A DNA stretch of 64,000 bases from Salticus scenicus (GCA_963930645.1 OZ005660.1:198171427-198235426), one strand, 5' to 3'; shown: positions 10,150-22,204, counted from the stretch's first letter. The notes: generated by a model from the letters alone, not told the origin. Numbers and translations are program-made.

Positions 10150-11334
10150 TAAAAAAAAGAAAAAAAAAAAAAAGAAAGAAAAAAAAATCATTCTCAAATT
10201 TACAAAATTTTCAATCTCAAATTTTCAAATCTGAGCCAAAAGTAGAAAGAAGTAGGAAATAAGGTAACAGTTGTAAAAAGTAGGAGAAAATAGAAAAGGT
10301 AGGAGCTCTGCGGAGTCTGCAACTGACACTCTGCACACAGACGCCTCACAATGCTGGCGCATCCCTGTGCATACTGTAATATTTAAATCATTGATCATTC
10401 GTTCACAGGACTACACAAAATATTTTAGTTACATTGGGACTATACTTTACTTGGAAATTACTGGAAATGAATTTAGGTTATGTTAGGTGTTTTCATATAA
10501 GACTGAATATATGCACATAATGTAGTGCGTATTTAACTTAAAGACAATACACAGGGATACTCAAAATTAAACGAAAACATTCATTTTTTACTGAACTTTA
10601 CTGATAACGGAGCTACTACATTTTATCATGTCAACGAAAACTGCTCAGCAATGCAAATTAATTTCTGATACTCTTTTCTGCAAATAAAGTGGTTTTTTTT
10701 TATGTTAAATTTTCAGTTTTTTTTTTCTTTTTTTTTTTTTTAAATTAAGTTTTCAGTTTTCAGTTTTTTTTTTTTTTTTGTATATTTACGCATGCTGAGG
10801 TTCTTTGAATATAAAGTTGAATTTTTAACCATTGGTCTTTGTATATGTCTATTATCTATGTAAATTAAAAAAAAAAAAATAATAATAATATTAGTAATCT
10901 TTGAATGCAATTTACATGTTGTATTTTGCAAATCATATAAGATTGCTACTTGAAAAGTTCGATCGAGATTGGTAAGATTCAAACAGTGGTGCGAGTAAAG
11001 TTATCTGAGTAATTTAGAAGAAACTTTAAAATTTAATAACAGCCTTGAAATCTATATAAATGTAGATATTATATTGAAATATGAGGGGGAGGTCCGGTAG
11101 GTGGCAACCCCTTCCCTTGTCCACAAAATTATTTATCAAATGTAACTGTTCCTAAACTTAGTTTGAATTACTTCTAACGTATGTATAAATGCAGTACTTG
11201 TCATCTTACCCCTCAATCTGCAGTCTGCTTATATAGAATCAAAATGCAGGGCCTGATTATCGCACAGGCAGATTAAGCCCCGGCCTATGGCACTTATTCT
11301 TAACAAGGGGCCAAAAACTAAGCAAAATAATTTG

Positions 11335-11415
<81 letters not shown>

Positions 11416-11445
11416 CTTTTAGGAAAAGATTTATTAAGGAATTAA
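10150..11445. repeat. AT-rich stretch with diverged dispersed repeat
   Basis: The part from 10420 to about 11000 is the second copy of the repeat at 8050-8700. There are A/T homopolymers around 10152-10186 and 10717-10779, and a TA microsatellite at 11338-11410. No coding sequence is visible. Confidence 0.5.
11338..11410. repeat. TA microsatellite
   Basis: About 70 bp of TA dinucleotides with one TG interruption. Confidence 0.95.
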
Positions 11446-11489
11446 TTTTTTGCTTATTGCATTATGGATTATTGCATTTTAATGATATA

Positions 11490-11702
11490 CAGTCGGTAAC
11501 AAAAGTGTCCGAACACTGGCAAAAATTCCTATGTGAAAAATGTACACTTCATAAGGTTTTATTAAACAAATCCTTGTCGAATCCTGTTCTCAGTCAGTCT
11601 AAGAACATAATTCGATAAGGATTTATTTAACAAAACCGTATGAAGTGAATTTTTTTTGCATAGGAATTTTTGCTAGTGTTCGGATACTTTTGTTACCGAC
11701 TG
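11490..11702. mobile_element. Tc1/mariner-type palindromic MITE, copy 3
   Basis: Starts CAGTCGGTAACAAAAGTGTC and ends TTACCGACTG; 213 bp. The left flank is TA (11488-11489) and the right flank TT. The unoccupied paralogous site at 56964-56965 reads TA, which supports a TA duplication with one later change. Confidence 0.9.
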
Positions 11703-11930
11703 TTCTGCAAACAATTTTAAGTTTTATTTTGTTGATTTATTATCAAGTTAATTTTTGTTAAATATTTTTAAGTTGGAATGTTGAAATTTTAAACAAATAT
11801 TTAGCATTCAAATATTTGATGTAAATAAGAAGTAGGTTCAGGTTTTATTATGATGTAAGGTAAGAAATATAAAACTATTACACATTGCTAAAAAATTAAA
11901 AAAAATTAATTTAAATTTAAATCAATGATT

Positions 11931-11965
<35 letters not shown>

Positions 11966-12283
11966 TTTTTATAACAGTTTTTTAAATTATCATTCATTTG
12001 ATTCAAATCTTCATTAAATTGATTTGTTAAATTCAAGTAATTCTGATTTCAGTCAATAATATTTTAAATGTTTAATATATTCATGATTTTTTATTAATAT
12101 TATTATTATTTAAATACAAATTAAATGTTGATTTTTAAGTATTGTTAATTATTTTTATGTTTGAATACTGAAATTGAATGCAAATATTTAGTATTCAAAT
12201 ATAAAAATGTTTCATAAAAATTAACTGATCGATAAATTCCCAAAGTAGTTTACAAACAAATTTCAAATATTTTGTTGAACTCA

Positions 12284-12319
<36 letters not shown>

Positions 12320-12607
12320 TTAGCAGGGAGCATTTTAAAATTATATTCTATTAAATTTAAATAATATTCGATGAATTTTAATTTGCATTATTGTATATTT
12401 CAATCCATTGTATGCATATATATATAATTCTAAAACAATTATACAGTTATTTACAAAAAAAAAAAAAAAAAAAAAAAAAAGCTTGCATGCATATTCGCGT
12501 TTGTAAGAACCGATAGATGGCATAACCAGAGTAATATCCAATTGCCAATCATAGCAATGGATCAGTAAATGGATCAAATGACTCGGAAAATTTTCTTGGG
12601 TGATTTG

Positions 12608-12939
12608 GGCTGGGATTGCGGTGCCTCGCTCAACACTATCTTACGCACAAACTCTGTCTTAAGATGTAAACAAAACGCAAGTCGTATTGCAGTGCCTCAC
12701 TATCTTACGACAACCTCAGAGCTATCTTAAGTCGAATCATAACTAGATGCGCGCGCAATCACAACATAGCTCGCTCTGCCTCTCCCATTGGCTGGCTGGC
12801 TTTCTCTTGCGAGGACACGCGGAGGACTTACGCTTGAGGCACCGCAATACCAAGTTAAGATCGTTCTTAACCACGCCCATCTAAGAAAGTTCGTAACATT
12901 TAAGATAAGACTTAAGAACGAGGCACCGCAATCCCAGCC
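12608..12939. mobile_element. Harbinger-type MITE, intact copy
   Basis: 332 bp bounded by GGCTGGGATTGCGGTGCCTC and its inverse. The flanks are TTG (12605-12607) and TTT (12940-12942). The unoccupied paralogous site at 57745-57747 reads TTG, so the duplication is 3 bp with one mutation. It matches both halves of the split copy at 6759-10149. The short open frames on both strands here have no domains. Confidence 0.88.
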
Positions 12940-12995
12940 TTTATCCACGACCGGTCCATGGAACACATTACACTGGGCGACTTTGATCCAGACCG

Positions 12996-13060
12996 GTCCA
13001 TGAGGCGAATTTACGCATTGTACTCGTATGGACCAAATCAAGCCAAATTTTGGCGAAAAA
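12996..13060. repeat. Dispersed terminal sequence, inverse of 31154-31205
   Basis: About 50 bp here (GCGAATTTACGCATTGTACT through CAAGCCAAATTTTGGCG) recurs in reverse complement at 31154-31205 with few changes. It is probably the end of a transposon family whose second end I could not identify. Confidence 0.55.
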
Positions 13061-14744
13061 CGCCTTGGCGTAAGGTTGATGAATTACAAAATATGGCAAC
13101 GTTTAATATTGGGAATCAGAGCGCGTGCGCGTCCGCAGCGAATGTCTTTACTCTTTATTTACCGCATTAATGGGATAGGAAAGGAATTGGCTTCTGCGAG
13201 TAAAAGACTAATAATAATTATAATTAATCATATTTATATCAGTAAGTAAGTGTTTTTAAAATATATTTGTATTGTGTATATATATATACTGTATAAGTTA
13301 AGTATAATGATATATTGATTATTAGTCTGTGGTACAGATTTGTTTTGCATTCTGAAATTGAGCATGTGTAATGATATTGCATTTTCTATATTTATTACTA
13401 TATTGTCTTGAGGCTGTAAATTTCTTTAAGTTCAAAGCTAGGTTTTGAGTATTATTCGATAAGCATAAATTATATAAATAATGTAAACTGTTTTTTATCT
13501 TTTACAGTAATGTAAAGTATTTGTTACATATTTATTAGGAATGAAAACAAAATCATGTGGAACGAAATGTGACTCTACTACGACTGTTTGCAAACAAAAA
13601 ATTATTTAATTCTTTTTTTGCAGTTTTATCAAAATATTAGAGTAAGAATTGTTTCATTGATCTTTTCTTTATTTGCATTGTAATACAGTATATGTGACCT
13701 GACTAATTGAGGCCGGATATGTTTGCGAATTTTAGAATTTTACATATTTTAGTGATTTTGTTAAAAATATTTATAATAAATCCTTATACCGATATAAGTG
13801 ATACTCAAAAAAAAAAAAAAAAAAAAAAAAAAACGGATATACTGTAATAGTCTTCGTAAGAATTTAATGTATTTCATTTTACACATTCTCTTACAATTTT
13901 TCAAACAGTAAGAGTTGTATACACAAGTTCACAATAGTAGATAGTTTCGAGACCGTAAAATTTCGTTTATTTTTTTATTGCTGTTTGTAAAATAGTGCTA
14001 ATTTCTTGTTATGTAACACAACTTTGTTTTTCTTAAATTTCAAATACTTACTGATTTTCTAACTATTCCTTGGCTGAAAGTGAATATAGAGTTCCCATGG
14101 GTCACGAGTTTCATTACTATTTTGTCTTTTATGTCACAAGCTATGTTATGTCTTATGTTGTGAGGTTTTTTTTTTTTTTTTTTTTTTTTGTCACAAATCA
14201 AATTTTGTGACCGGAATTTTCTAAAAATACATCTGGAAAAGTCAAGTAATTTTATTCTTGAAATTGAGTGGGAACCCTGAATATTTCTTCTTTGCAATCT
14301 GATTCTGTAACTGGCAGTGATGGTGTGTAAATTTTCTTTAATGATCTTAGGATTTTTTTTGCAATTACTATTTCAGTAACTGTTAGGGAAAACCTTGTAA
14401 ATTATAAATTCAGAAATATCTTTTGTAATTTACTGGTATTTTAGATTTACTTGAGATGGAAATATATAATTTTTTATAAATTATGTAATATATAATCATA
14501 AAATAATTTAATTGCTATTGAATCTCTTATACTTTATTTAACTTCAGGAATTTTAAAGTAGAGTCACAATCAGCCCTATGTATCTGGATCGCTTGTTTCT
14601 AGGAACTAGTGCATAGTTACAATTTCAGTACATTTGTTATTTCATTACCTGTGATCATTTGTTCACTAGTGAAATTTTCGGTTGTCTTCAATAACAACCT
14701 CATATCAAATACTAACTCTATTTCATATGGCAGTTTCTAGGATT
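13061..14744. other. AT-rich stretch, no gene seen
   Basis: Contains an A run at 13806-13832 and a T run at about 14166-14189. I found no domain in the short open frames. Confidence 0.5.
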
Positions 14745-14925
14745 CAGTGGCGGATTTAAGGGGGGCTAGGGGGCTGAAGCCCCCCCCCCCCCAAAAAAAA
14801 GCACTGACATTCACAATTGAATATTGCAATTGTACATTTTTTATTGGTCTAGCATAACACTTTGAAAAATCTTAGACCCCCCCCCCCCCCCCCCCCAAAA
14901 AAGTCAAGTTCTGGATCCGCCACTG
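14745..14925. mobile_element. hAT MITE with exact 8 bp target duplication
   Basis: Ends are CAGTGGCGGATTTAAGGGG and GGATCCGCCACTG, with CTAGGATT repeated exactly on both sides (14737-14744 and 14926-14933). Long C tracts lie just inside each end. At 181 bp it is non-coding; the proline- and glycine-rich frames across it are made by the C tracts. A shorter member is at 42674-42756. Confidence 0.92.
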
Positions 14926-14933
14926 CTAGGATT

Positions 14934-15585
14934 TCTTTTTTCTTTTGGTCATTAACTTTGTCATCGAATTTTTCTTTAAAATATATTTGTTTACATTCAA
15001 AAATGTTGTCTACATTTAAGGATTTGAGGTTTTTCTCCAAATGTTCTGTACAATGTCTAGGTGTTCTTACACCAATTTGTAGGATTTGAATTAAAAAGAT
15101 ATATATAGTCGGCATGCGACAGTGCCGATAACCATTTCTTATTTAATTTAAATAAAGGTAATATTTTCTAAAAATGTATATGTGTATTATTTTCGTTCTT
15201 ATTTTATTGATTTTTTATTTTTATGCAATACTGATTATATGCTTTTTTTTTTAGGTCAGAGTTGTGTGTAAATACTATTCTTTTGGCCAGCTGGCTGCAT
15301 TTTTCAAGGCACTAAATAATAATGGTGCTTTTTGTGTCTTGAAAATGTATGCTTGTTAGCAGTTTGATTTTTCACTTCATACAAGTAAAGTTCAGATTAC
15401 CAATTTAAATTTTAAAAAATTTAATACAGGTATTTTTTTAATCATTTATCTTGTATCCATTTAAACTATATACTGTATAATTTAAGCATGTTTGTTGCAT
15501 ATGTTGTCCATAAAGTAATTTAATCTTTTTGCTTTTCTAAAGTTATGAAATTATTATTTTAAATAATGAGTACTTTTATCATCTG

Positions 15586-15620
<35 letters not shown>

Positions 15621-16860
15621 ATCTAGGAATGTGTAAATAATACCTTTATTTATAAACATATGATTGTAAAATTTACAACATAAACATTTAAATATAGACC
15701 CAATTTTTTTTTCTTCTGGATATTATTTATTATTATTTTTTTTTTTGTTAATGTTACTTTAGAATTTTTTTTTAACAAGGTTGCAAAGAAAAAAAAAAAA
15801 AAAACACGCTATAATTCTTGTGATTTTTTAAATAATACTAGTTAATACCCGTCAAGATATGACGATGATGTTCAACTGAGATTTTTTTCACAGTATAAAG
15901 TTTAAAATACCCTTGCTTTAATATTTCGCATTACTCTTAACCAGTTTAAAACACTCTGTTTTAATCAATTATCTTTTGGTTGGAGGGAGGAGGGATAATT
16001 TTATGAAATTTAAATATACAAAATCTAAGTATACTCCACTTAATAAAAACAAAATCCTAATGTTTTTCTAATTTTATTCTTAATATGGCCAAAAGAATGT
16101 TAGGAGTGATTAAAAGAAAGACAGAATTTATATAAATTATCGAAAAAATCAATATTTCTTAATGAGATGGTAACAATATTTGTGATTAGTGCTGCACCGA
16201 GTAGCACTTTGGCCAAGTACCGAATACTCGGCCATTTTCTACTCGCCCGAGTACCGAGTAGTTGTAAGAAAGAATAATTGATGTACAAATGAAGAATTTT
16301 GCACATCTTGAAATTAAAAAAAAGGCCTTTTGAACACAAAATTAAGTTAAATGGCAAACAGCTTGTTTTCATGAAATGTTTCAGAACTTTAGTAGTGTAT
16401 ATATACACAATTAGGTTCATTGTTATATTTGATACTTCCTACTTAGTGGATTCTCAAAACTATAATAACTGATAACTTCATTCTTTATTATATCTTCTCT
16501 TCTCTCTGCATCTATATATATTCTCAGATGCAAATCAGTCTAAGATAATTCTTAGATAATATAAAAGTTCCTATTCACTTAGGCTTAATTTAGGATGCAT
16601 GAAATTTACATATGAAATGAGAACATTAAAATAAATATTTTTCATTTTAAGCATGATAGACTTCATTAATCTTCCAATTATATAAGAGTAAAAATTATAG
16701 GTGGTTTTGGGCCATAATTTGCTAAACAACAAATTTGATTATTAAAATATACTTTTAAAAACATTTTAGTGTATTAATCTTTTCTTGCACTTTTAAAAGT
16801 GTCTTACTTTTATTTGCACAAATATGTAACTAAAGTTCATTTCAGAAAATTTTGGAGTGG
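14934..16860. other. AT-rich stretch, one possible hAT terminus
   Basis: No gene is visible. A GC-richer piece at 16190-16265 (GTGCTGCACCGAGTAG ... GAGTACCGAGTAG) resembles the end of a hAT-type MITE, but I could not find a partner end or duplication. Homopolymers lie at 15591-15619 and 15788-15804. Confidence 0.4.
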
Positions 16861-16945
16861 AAGGTTGATCTTTTATACCAATTAAGTGAAAAATACCAGA
16901 GCCGGTAATCGAACCCGGGCTGATTACCAGCTAGGCATTTCTCAC
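16861..16945 (-). repeat. SINE fragment, minus strand
   Basis: On the minus strand a box-B-like GGGTTCGATTACC is followed by GGCTCTGGTATTTTTCACTT, the tail shared with the SINE pair at 21.6-21.8 kb. Confidence 0.65.
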
Positions 16946-17924
16946 ATAGGGTGATGCGATTCCATGCGAAATCAACCAAAAATTTTCAATTTTTAACCTG
17001 ACCACCTAAGATATCTATGAAACTTGCAGGAATCATTCTCCTTGATGATATAAATGAGAATATATTTTTAGAAATTTTTTCTCTTTCAATTTTTTTAAAA
17101 TTAATTTTTTAAATTTCGAAAAATCAGCATTTTTTAGCTTGTGTAAGCATTTTCAATCTCAAAATTTTCAAGTTCTATAAGGGATAGAGAAGTTTATGAC
17201 CCATCATTTTAAAGAGTATTTTCCAAGGTTTAATTTGATATGCAACATCATTATGTTAGGCAAAAATTTTAAAAATTATTAAATTTTAAAAATTTTTAAG
17301 ATAGTGTTTTTTGAAAAAACTTAAAAATATGTTTTTGGTTATACTGAAAGCTATATAACCTGAAACTTAAAGAATGGGATCTCTATGGGATCAGAAGTTA
17401 TTACAAAAAACTTAGTTATTCTACATGTTAAATTGTATTATAATTACAGTTGAATCTCGAAAATCCGGATTTGGCGGGACCAGATTTTAGAGATTTATTG
17501 AAAACTAATTTTTTGTGATAGTATAATAACATACAAACTGTAATTTTATGTTAATGAAAATAAACAACAAATCAAATTGGTTAATTAAAATATAATAAAA
17601 CACTTATGTTAAATTAAAACAGATATATTACACTAAAATATAATAAACAACTGATAATGCCTGCTAATAGAGGTCAAGACTCACGGTCGCCACTCGCCAC
17701 GTGGCGAATTAATTTGAAAAAGTGGCGATAAAAAAACCATAACAATCGGTTTAGAATAATACTTGCAACAAAATATTAGAAAGATGTAAAATAATCAAAG
17801 CAATTACTTATTTCAAAAAATTATTTGACTGATATGGAACCAACGAAATAATTGATTATTATTTATTTAACTCGTTACATGAAAGCTGGTGAAAATATTT
17901 CACTGCTTCGTTCCAACGAATAAT
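16946..17924. other. AT-rich stretch with a pogo-like end and an E-box palindrome
   Basis: No gene is seen. ACAGTTGAATCTCGAAAATC near 17449 resembles a pogo/Tigger terminus. A perfect 14 bp palindrome, TCGCCACGTGGCGA, lies at 17696-17709. Confidence 0.4.
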
Positions 17925-18138
17925 CTGTCGGCAGCAAAATTATCCGAGCACTAGCAATAATCCCTGTACAAAAGAAGTACAATTCATACTGCCTTGTTAA
18001 ATAAACCAATGTCGAGTTACGTTCTTAGTCAGTCAAAGAACATGACCCGACAAGGATTTACTTAACAAAACAGTATTAATTGTACTTTTTCGATATCAGA
18101 ATTATTGGCTAATGCTCGGAAACTTTTGCTGCCGACTG
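17925..18138. mobile_element. Tc1/mariner-type palindromic MITE, diverged copy 4
   Basis: Ends CTGTCGGCAGCAAAA and TTTTGCTGCCGACTG, with TA at the right (18139-18140) and a changed left flank. The internal plan matches copies 1-3 (arms around AAGAACATGACCCGACAAGG), but the sequence has diverged, so it represents an older insertion or another subfamily. Confidence 0.75.
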
Positions 18139-18260
18139 TATATCACCAAAAAAAGTATATCAATATTGGGGAATCTGAATATATATTCAGAGAAAGGATT
18201 TTTGATTTTTTTTTTCTAACATTTCAGAACATCAGACTTAATGGCAGTATGTCAGTCAGT

Positions 18261-20573
18261 CAGGGTTGGGTTTCTTCCGGAAGAAACTAGTTTCTTCCAG
18301 GACAGTGGAAGAAACTGGAAAAAACCGGAAGAAACCAACCAAAAGACAAAACAGATGTTCAAAATTAAAATTTATGAACTATATAAACTCAAAGTATAAA
18401 TATAATGCCAAATCTAAACAATAATTCAATTAATATTAAAAATATCTTTAGAAAAATAAGTCATTTGATAACAAACACTAAGTATATACAGGTGATGGCT
18501 TTTTACTTTTCAATGCTAATATTTTTAGAACGTTTTGCAGAGATACATATCTTATAATATTATTATACGTTCAAACAGTACAAGTGATAATAATTATGGA
18601 ATTTTTAGCCATAATATTTGCTTTTTTTTTTTTTTTTTTAAAGGATACAACTTTTTGTATAAGCTCAAAGCTGGTACCTAATGAACTGTATCAATAAGTA
18701 AGATACCTACTTTTAAACTGTCCTGTAAGCTCTCTAGGATTAAAAAAAGAAAAAAAATCCGTACTTTGTATTTATCTATTTTAAGTTGAAAAATAAAGTG
18801 CAGTATTGAACTACGAAAAAACTTTTCATTTGTTTTACAGTCAACTCCCTCTAACTCTCAAAAGTTTTGTCCAGACGTTGTGCAGATAATAGGAATTTGC
18901 AAATTAGAGATCATTGCCTTTGTTTACAGTTTTCTTTTGCAAATACAAAGTCAGTTATTATTAATTAAATAGACATACGAACGGAAAGAGGATTTTTAAT
19001 AAATTTTAGAATAAATATTTCTTCAATATTAATAAAACTAACCTATCACATTCATATATGATGGTAAATAATAATTTAAGCATATTCAAATAATAGGTAC
19101 CTATAAAATGTAAACAAACATATTTAAAAAATACGAAACAAAATATTTTTGAAAGTCTGTAAACAATATTCATCGCTGATTGATTTTGTTAAACATTCAT
19201 GTATAACAGGGTTCATTTTCAGTGCTAGTCTGTATGAATTGCAGGATAATAAATATAAGAATGTTACTCCCCCCCCCCCTCCCCTTCTCCATTTGTGTTT
19301 CAAAATAGTAAGGATTTATGATAAAAGTTTGATAAAAAAAATTATATTAAAAAAAAAACTTTTTATATACCATGTTTTTAAATTTTCTGATGAGTCATTA
19401 ATAAAATACGTGAGGCTAAAAAATAATATTTAAGCATGCGGAATCAGTTTAGTGAAATAATAATGATAGTGAAAAAAAAGTTGGTTTTAAAAATAAAATA
19501 TTACTCCTTTTAGAATAACATATATTATTAGCACTTATCAGTGTGTATAAAATTTTAAAATTGATAATGACGTCAATTTCTGTGAAATGCATAATTTAAC
19601 TTTTTATAATTTTTTCACATTCACATTGAATTAAATGTATTTATTTTCATGTCAAAAAGAAAATGAACTCTTTTTTTTTTTTTTTTGGCAACAATTAAGT
19701 TATAGCTAATTTTTTATTGCTATTAAGAGCTTATTATTTTCATATTTTAATTAATTAAAAGAAAACTATTCGAAAATCTGAAAATCTGACTTTGAAGTAT
19801 TGTGCTGTCACCGGGTTCTGAGTTACTGTGAAAGTTTCAAATGTCTCTAGCTAGTAGGGAAATTAGTTAAAAATAGATTGCAAGATTTGTACCGGACAAA
19901 CAAACAAGAATCAAAGTTAATAAAAACATGGTAATAAAAAGTAATAATGTGAGAAATGTGAATTTTTTTGAAATATGAGATGTAAATTTCTTTTAGATTA
20001 AAAAATCAATTACGGATTAAAAGGATTTGCAGATTATAAATATGCAGATTGCAGATTAGAGGGAGTTGACTGTACTGTATGTGACTATAAGGAAAATAAA
20101 GTTTTTATGACATTTTGTAATACAGTAATTATTGCATACTGGTTCTTTTAATTAACTGGATTATGTTAAGAGCTGTTTTATTAGAAAATATAAGCAAGTG
20201 ATCCAAATTATTATTTATTACCAGTTAAAGAAATAAAATTGTCTAAATTATAAAACTTTATACTGTTTTAATTGAAATTAATTTTTTTACTGGATTTTGA
20301 GTATTTTGGAACGTGATCATCAGATACCGAGGCTCATTAGCTCATTTTGATGAAAAAAAAAAAACCTCACAATTATTAACTAAATATGTTATTAAATTTA
20401 TATAGGTATATTTAAAGTTACTTAAAGTTGTTTATAAGATCAATGCATCCATTGTATCTTACAAATCTGCAATTTATAAGATAAATTTTTAAGAAAAACT
20501 GTTTCTTCCACTTGAAAGAAACCTATTTCTTCCGGCCGTTTTTTTCCACCTTGGAAGAAACTTGCCAACCCTG
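18261..20573. mobile_element. Non-autonomous hAT element with exact 8 bp duplication
   Basis: The left end CAGGGTTGGGTTTCTTCC and right end inverse CAGGGTTGGCAAGTTTCTTCC are flanked by CAGTCAGT on both sides (18253-18260 and 20574-20581). Both subterminal regions repeat the word GTTTCTTCC or its inverse GGAAGAAAC several times; such repeats are typical binding sites for hAT transposases. After removing the nested element at 18838-20072 about 1.08 kb remains, with no transposase frame. Confidence 0.85.
18838..20072. mobile_element. pogo/Tigger-like element nested in the hAT element
   Basis: Ends CAGTCAACTCCCTCTAA and its inverse TTAGAGGGAGTTGACTG have TA on each side (18836-18837 and 20073-20074). 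The TIR style fits pogo/Tigger. It is 1235 bp without a transposase frame. Around 19815-19930 it carries sequence related to the 145 bp satellite unit at 49.5-52.6 kb, including the closing ...GGACAAACAAACAAGAATC. Confidence 0.82.
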
Positions 20574-20929
20574 CAGTCAGTTTCAACTATTCTTCTACAT
20601 ATTATTCAATGGAACTTTTGTTGCTTAGTTTGATGATCTCTCATTCAAAAATGAAGCTTTTCGTATTCTGTTTAATATTTAATAATTATTGAATTGAGTA
20701 ATATTCTATAACTAACAAATATTACTCTTTGAACATAATCAATGAGCATTTTTTTTAATCAATTGATTTAATTTTTTTTAGCTCATTAACCTAAAAAAAA
20801 AAGTTCAAAGAATAACTTTCAAAAAACTTCATATTTCAATGACAGATTGTTATACAACTAAGCAACAAAATCCCATAGGCTAACATAGGAAGGAAGAAAC
20901 AGGGAATTTGATGTGCAACCTTAACAGCC

Positions 20930-21357
20930 CTCTTCACTTACCCTCGTCGGAAGCCCGAGGCAATGTTATTCTATGGGAAATTTTCTTTACTTATAACTAA
21001 TTAACTAATATATATTTTTAAATTCTGTTTTTACATTCAGAAAATCCCCAACTGTTAAATTGACACTCCTTTTTTAAAAACGAATTTTTTTAATTTTTAA
21101 TTTTTTATTTTGAAATTGCAAAATGAAAAATTTCACATATTAAAAATTTGTATTTTACAGCTTCGAAATAAAATAGTAAAAATGAAAAAAAAAAATGTTT
21201 TCAAAAAAGGAGCATCAATTTAACAGTTTGGAATTTTCTGAATGTGAAAACAGAATTTAAAAATATGTATTAGCTAATTAGTAATAAATAAAGAAAATTT
21301 ACCATAGAATAATATTAGCTTCGACTTATATGGCGACGGTGAGTGAAGTGGTCCTTT
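20930..21357. repeat. Foldback palindrome, arms about 200 bp
   Basis: The left arm (CCTCTTCACTTACCCTCGTC ... CTCCTTTTTTAAAAAC) is matched in reverse by the right arm (GTTTTCAAAAAAGGAG ... GGTGAGTGAAGTGGTCC). The arms are clearly related but not identical. No coding sequence or clear target duplication was found. Confidence 0.75.
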
Positions 21358-21584
21358 AATGAGCCACTTTTTGCTTCTAGAATATACATTAGCATTGTAA
21401 TCATGAAAAAAAAACTGAAGTTAGATTTTGCTGTATCAATACCTTTTGATATCTTCTTAATTCCTCATTATTTGCTATTTATGCACAATAGCATAAGAGT
21501 GATTCTGAATAAAACAAAATTTTATGAACTATGCCTTAAAATGTTTTGAAGCTATTTCATAGATACATACATTTTTATTTAGAA
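21358..21584. other. AT-rich spacer
   Basis: A 68-codon open frame spans 21343-21549, overlapping the end of the palindrome. It has no recognisable domain and I do not call it a gene. Confidence 0.5.
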
Positions 21585-21842
21585 ATTTTATACATCAACC
21601 TTGAAAATTAATTTCTAGTAGATCAGAATGAAAGGCTGATTTTTAATACGAATTATGTGAAAAATACCAGAGCCGGTAATAGAACCTAGCCTTCTGCTTA
21701 AATAAACTAATGTATATCACCAAAAAAGCAGAAGGCCTGGGTTCAGTTTCCGGCTCTGGTATTTTTCACTCAGATAGTATAAATAATCAGCCTTTTACTC
21801 CAATCAATTAGAAATGAATTTTCAAGGTTGATGTATAAAATA
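21585..21842. repeat. Inverted pair of SINE tails
   Basis: Two SINE 3' parts lie head to head. Each arm runs from TTTTATACATCAACC through AAAAATACCAGAGCCGG to GCAGAAGG, and the arms meet near 21695-21730. The box B word is GGTTCAGTTTCC on the plus arm. Confidence 0.8.
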
Positions 21843-21944
21843 ACTAAATTAAAATTTTATGGCCTATTGGAGTTGTGCCATGATCAATTTGTCTCTTGAA
21901 ATAGCTGCATGTTTGCAGACTCGGTGACCTTGCCAACGTATATT

Positions 21945-22085
21945 ATGTGAAAAATGCTGAGCTGGTTATCAGCCAGGGTAGCTCAATGGTTAGAGCATCT
22001 GCACGTTAAGCAGAAGGCACAGGTTCGTTTAACGGGTCTGTTATTTTTCCCACAGGTTTTCCACTTCCACTCCAATCTATCAGAA
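21945..22085 (+). repeat. tRNA-derived SINE
   Basis: Box A (TAGCTCAATGGTTAGAG) and box B (GGTTCGTTTAAC) with a tail through CCACTCCAATCTATCAG. Same family as 3778-3900. Confidence 0.75.
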
Positions 22086-22204
22086 ATACACATATATACT
22101 GTATGTATGTTTAGTCTATTTTGAATACAAGCTATAAGTTAAAATGTATAAAAGTAAATGAAAATTAAGATTTTCTAAAATCTTTTGATCAAGTCATAAT
22201 TGAT

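Larger units (their letters stand above)
11446..12958. mobile_element. Harbinger-like element, copy 1, with two insertions
   Basis: Sequence from about 11450 to 12958 runs parallel to 56940-57790, including TTTATTATCAAG, TTTTTAAGTTGGAATGTTGA and CCACGACCGGTCCATGGAAC. The paralogue lacks the MITEs found here at 11490-11702 and 12608-12939, so both are later insertions. The left end was not found; the right end diverges after about 12995. No transposase frame is open. Confidence 0.65.

Noticed and set aside
12727..13249. Open frames of 70-104 codons
   Set aside because: They cross the end of a MITE with palindromic termini and the dispersed 50-mer; no domain and both strands are open.
14849..15115. 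Open frames of 75-88 codons on both strands with glycine or proline runs
   Set aside because: They are produced by the C tract of the hAT MITE and AT-rich flanks. No domain, and opposite frames are equally open.
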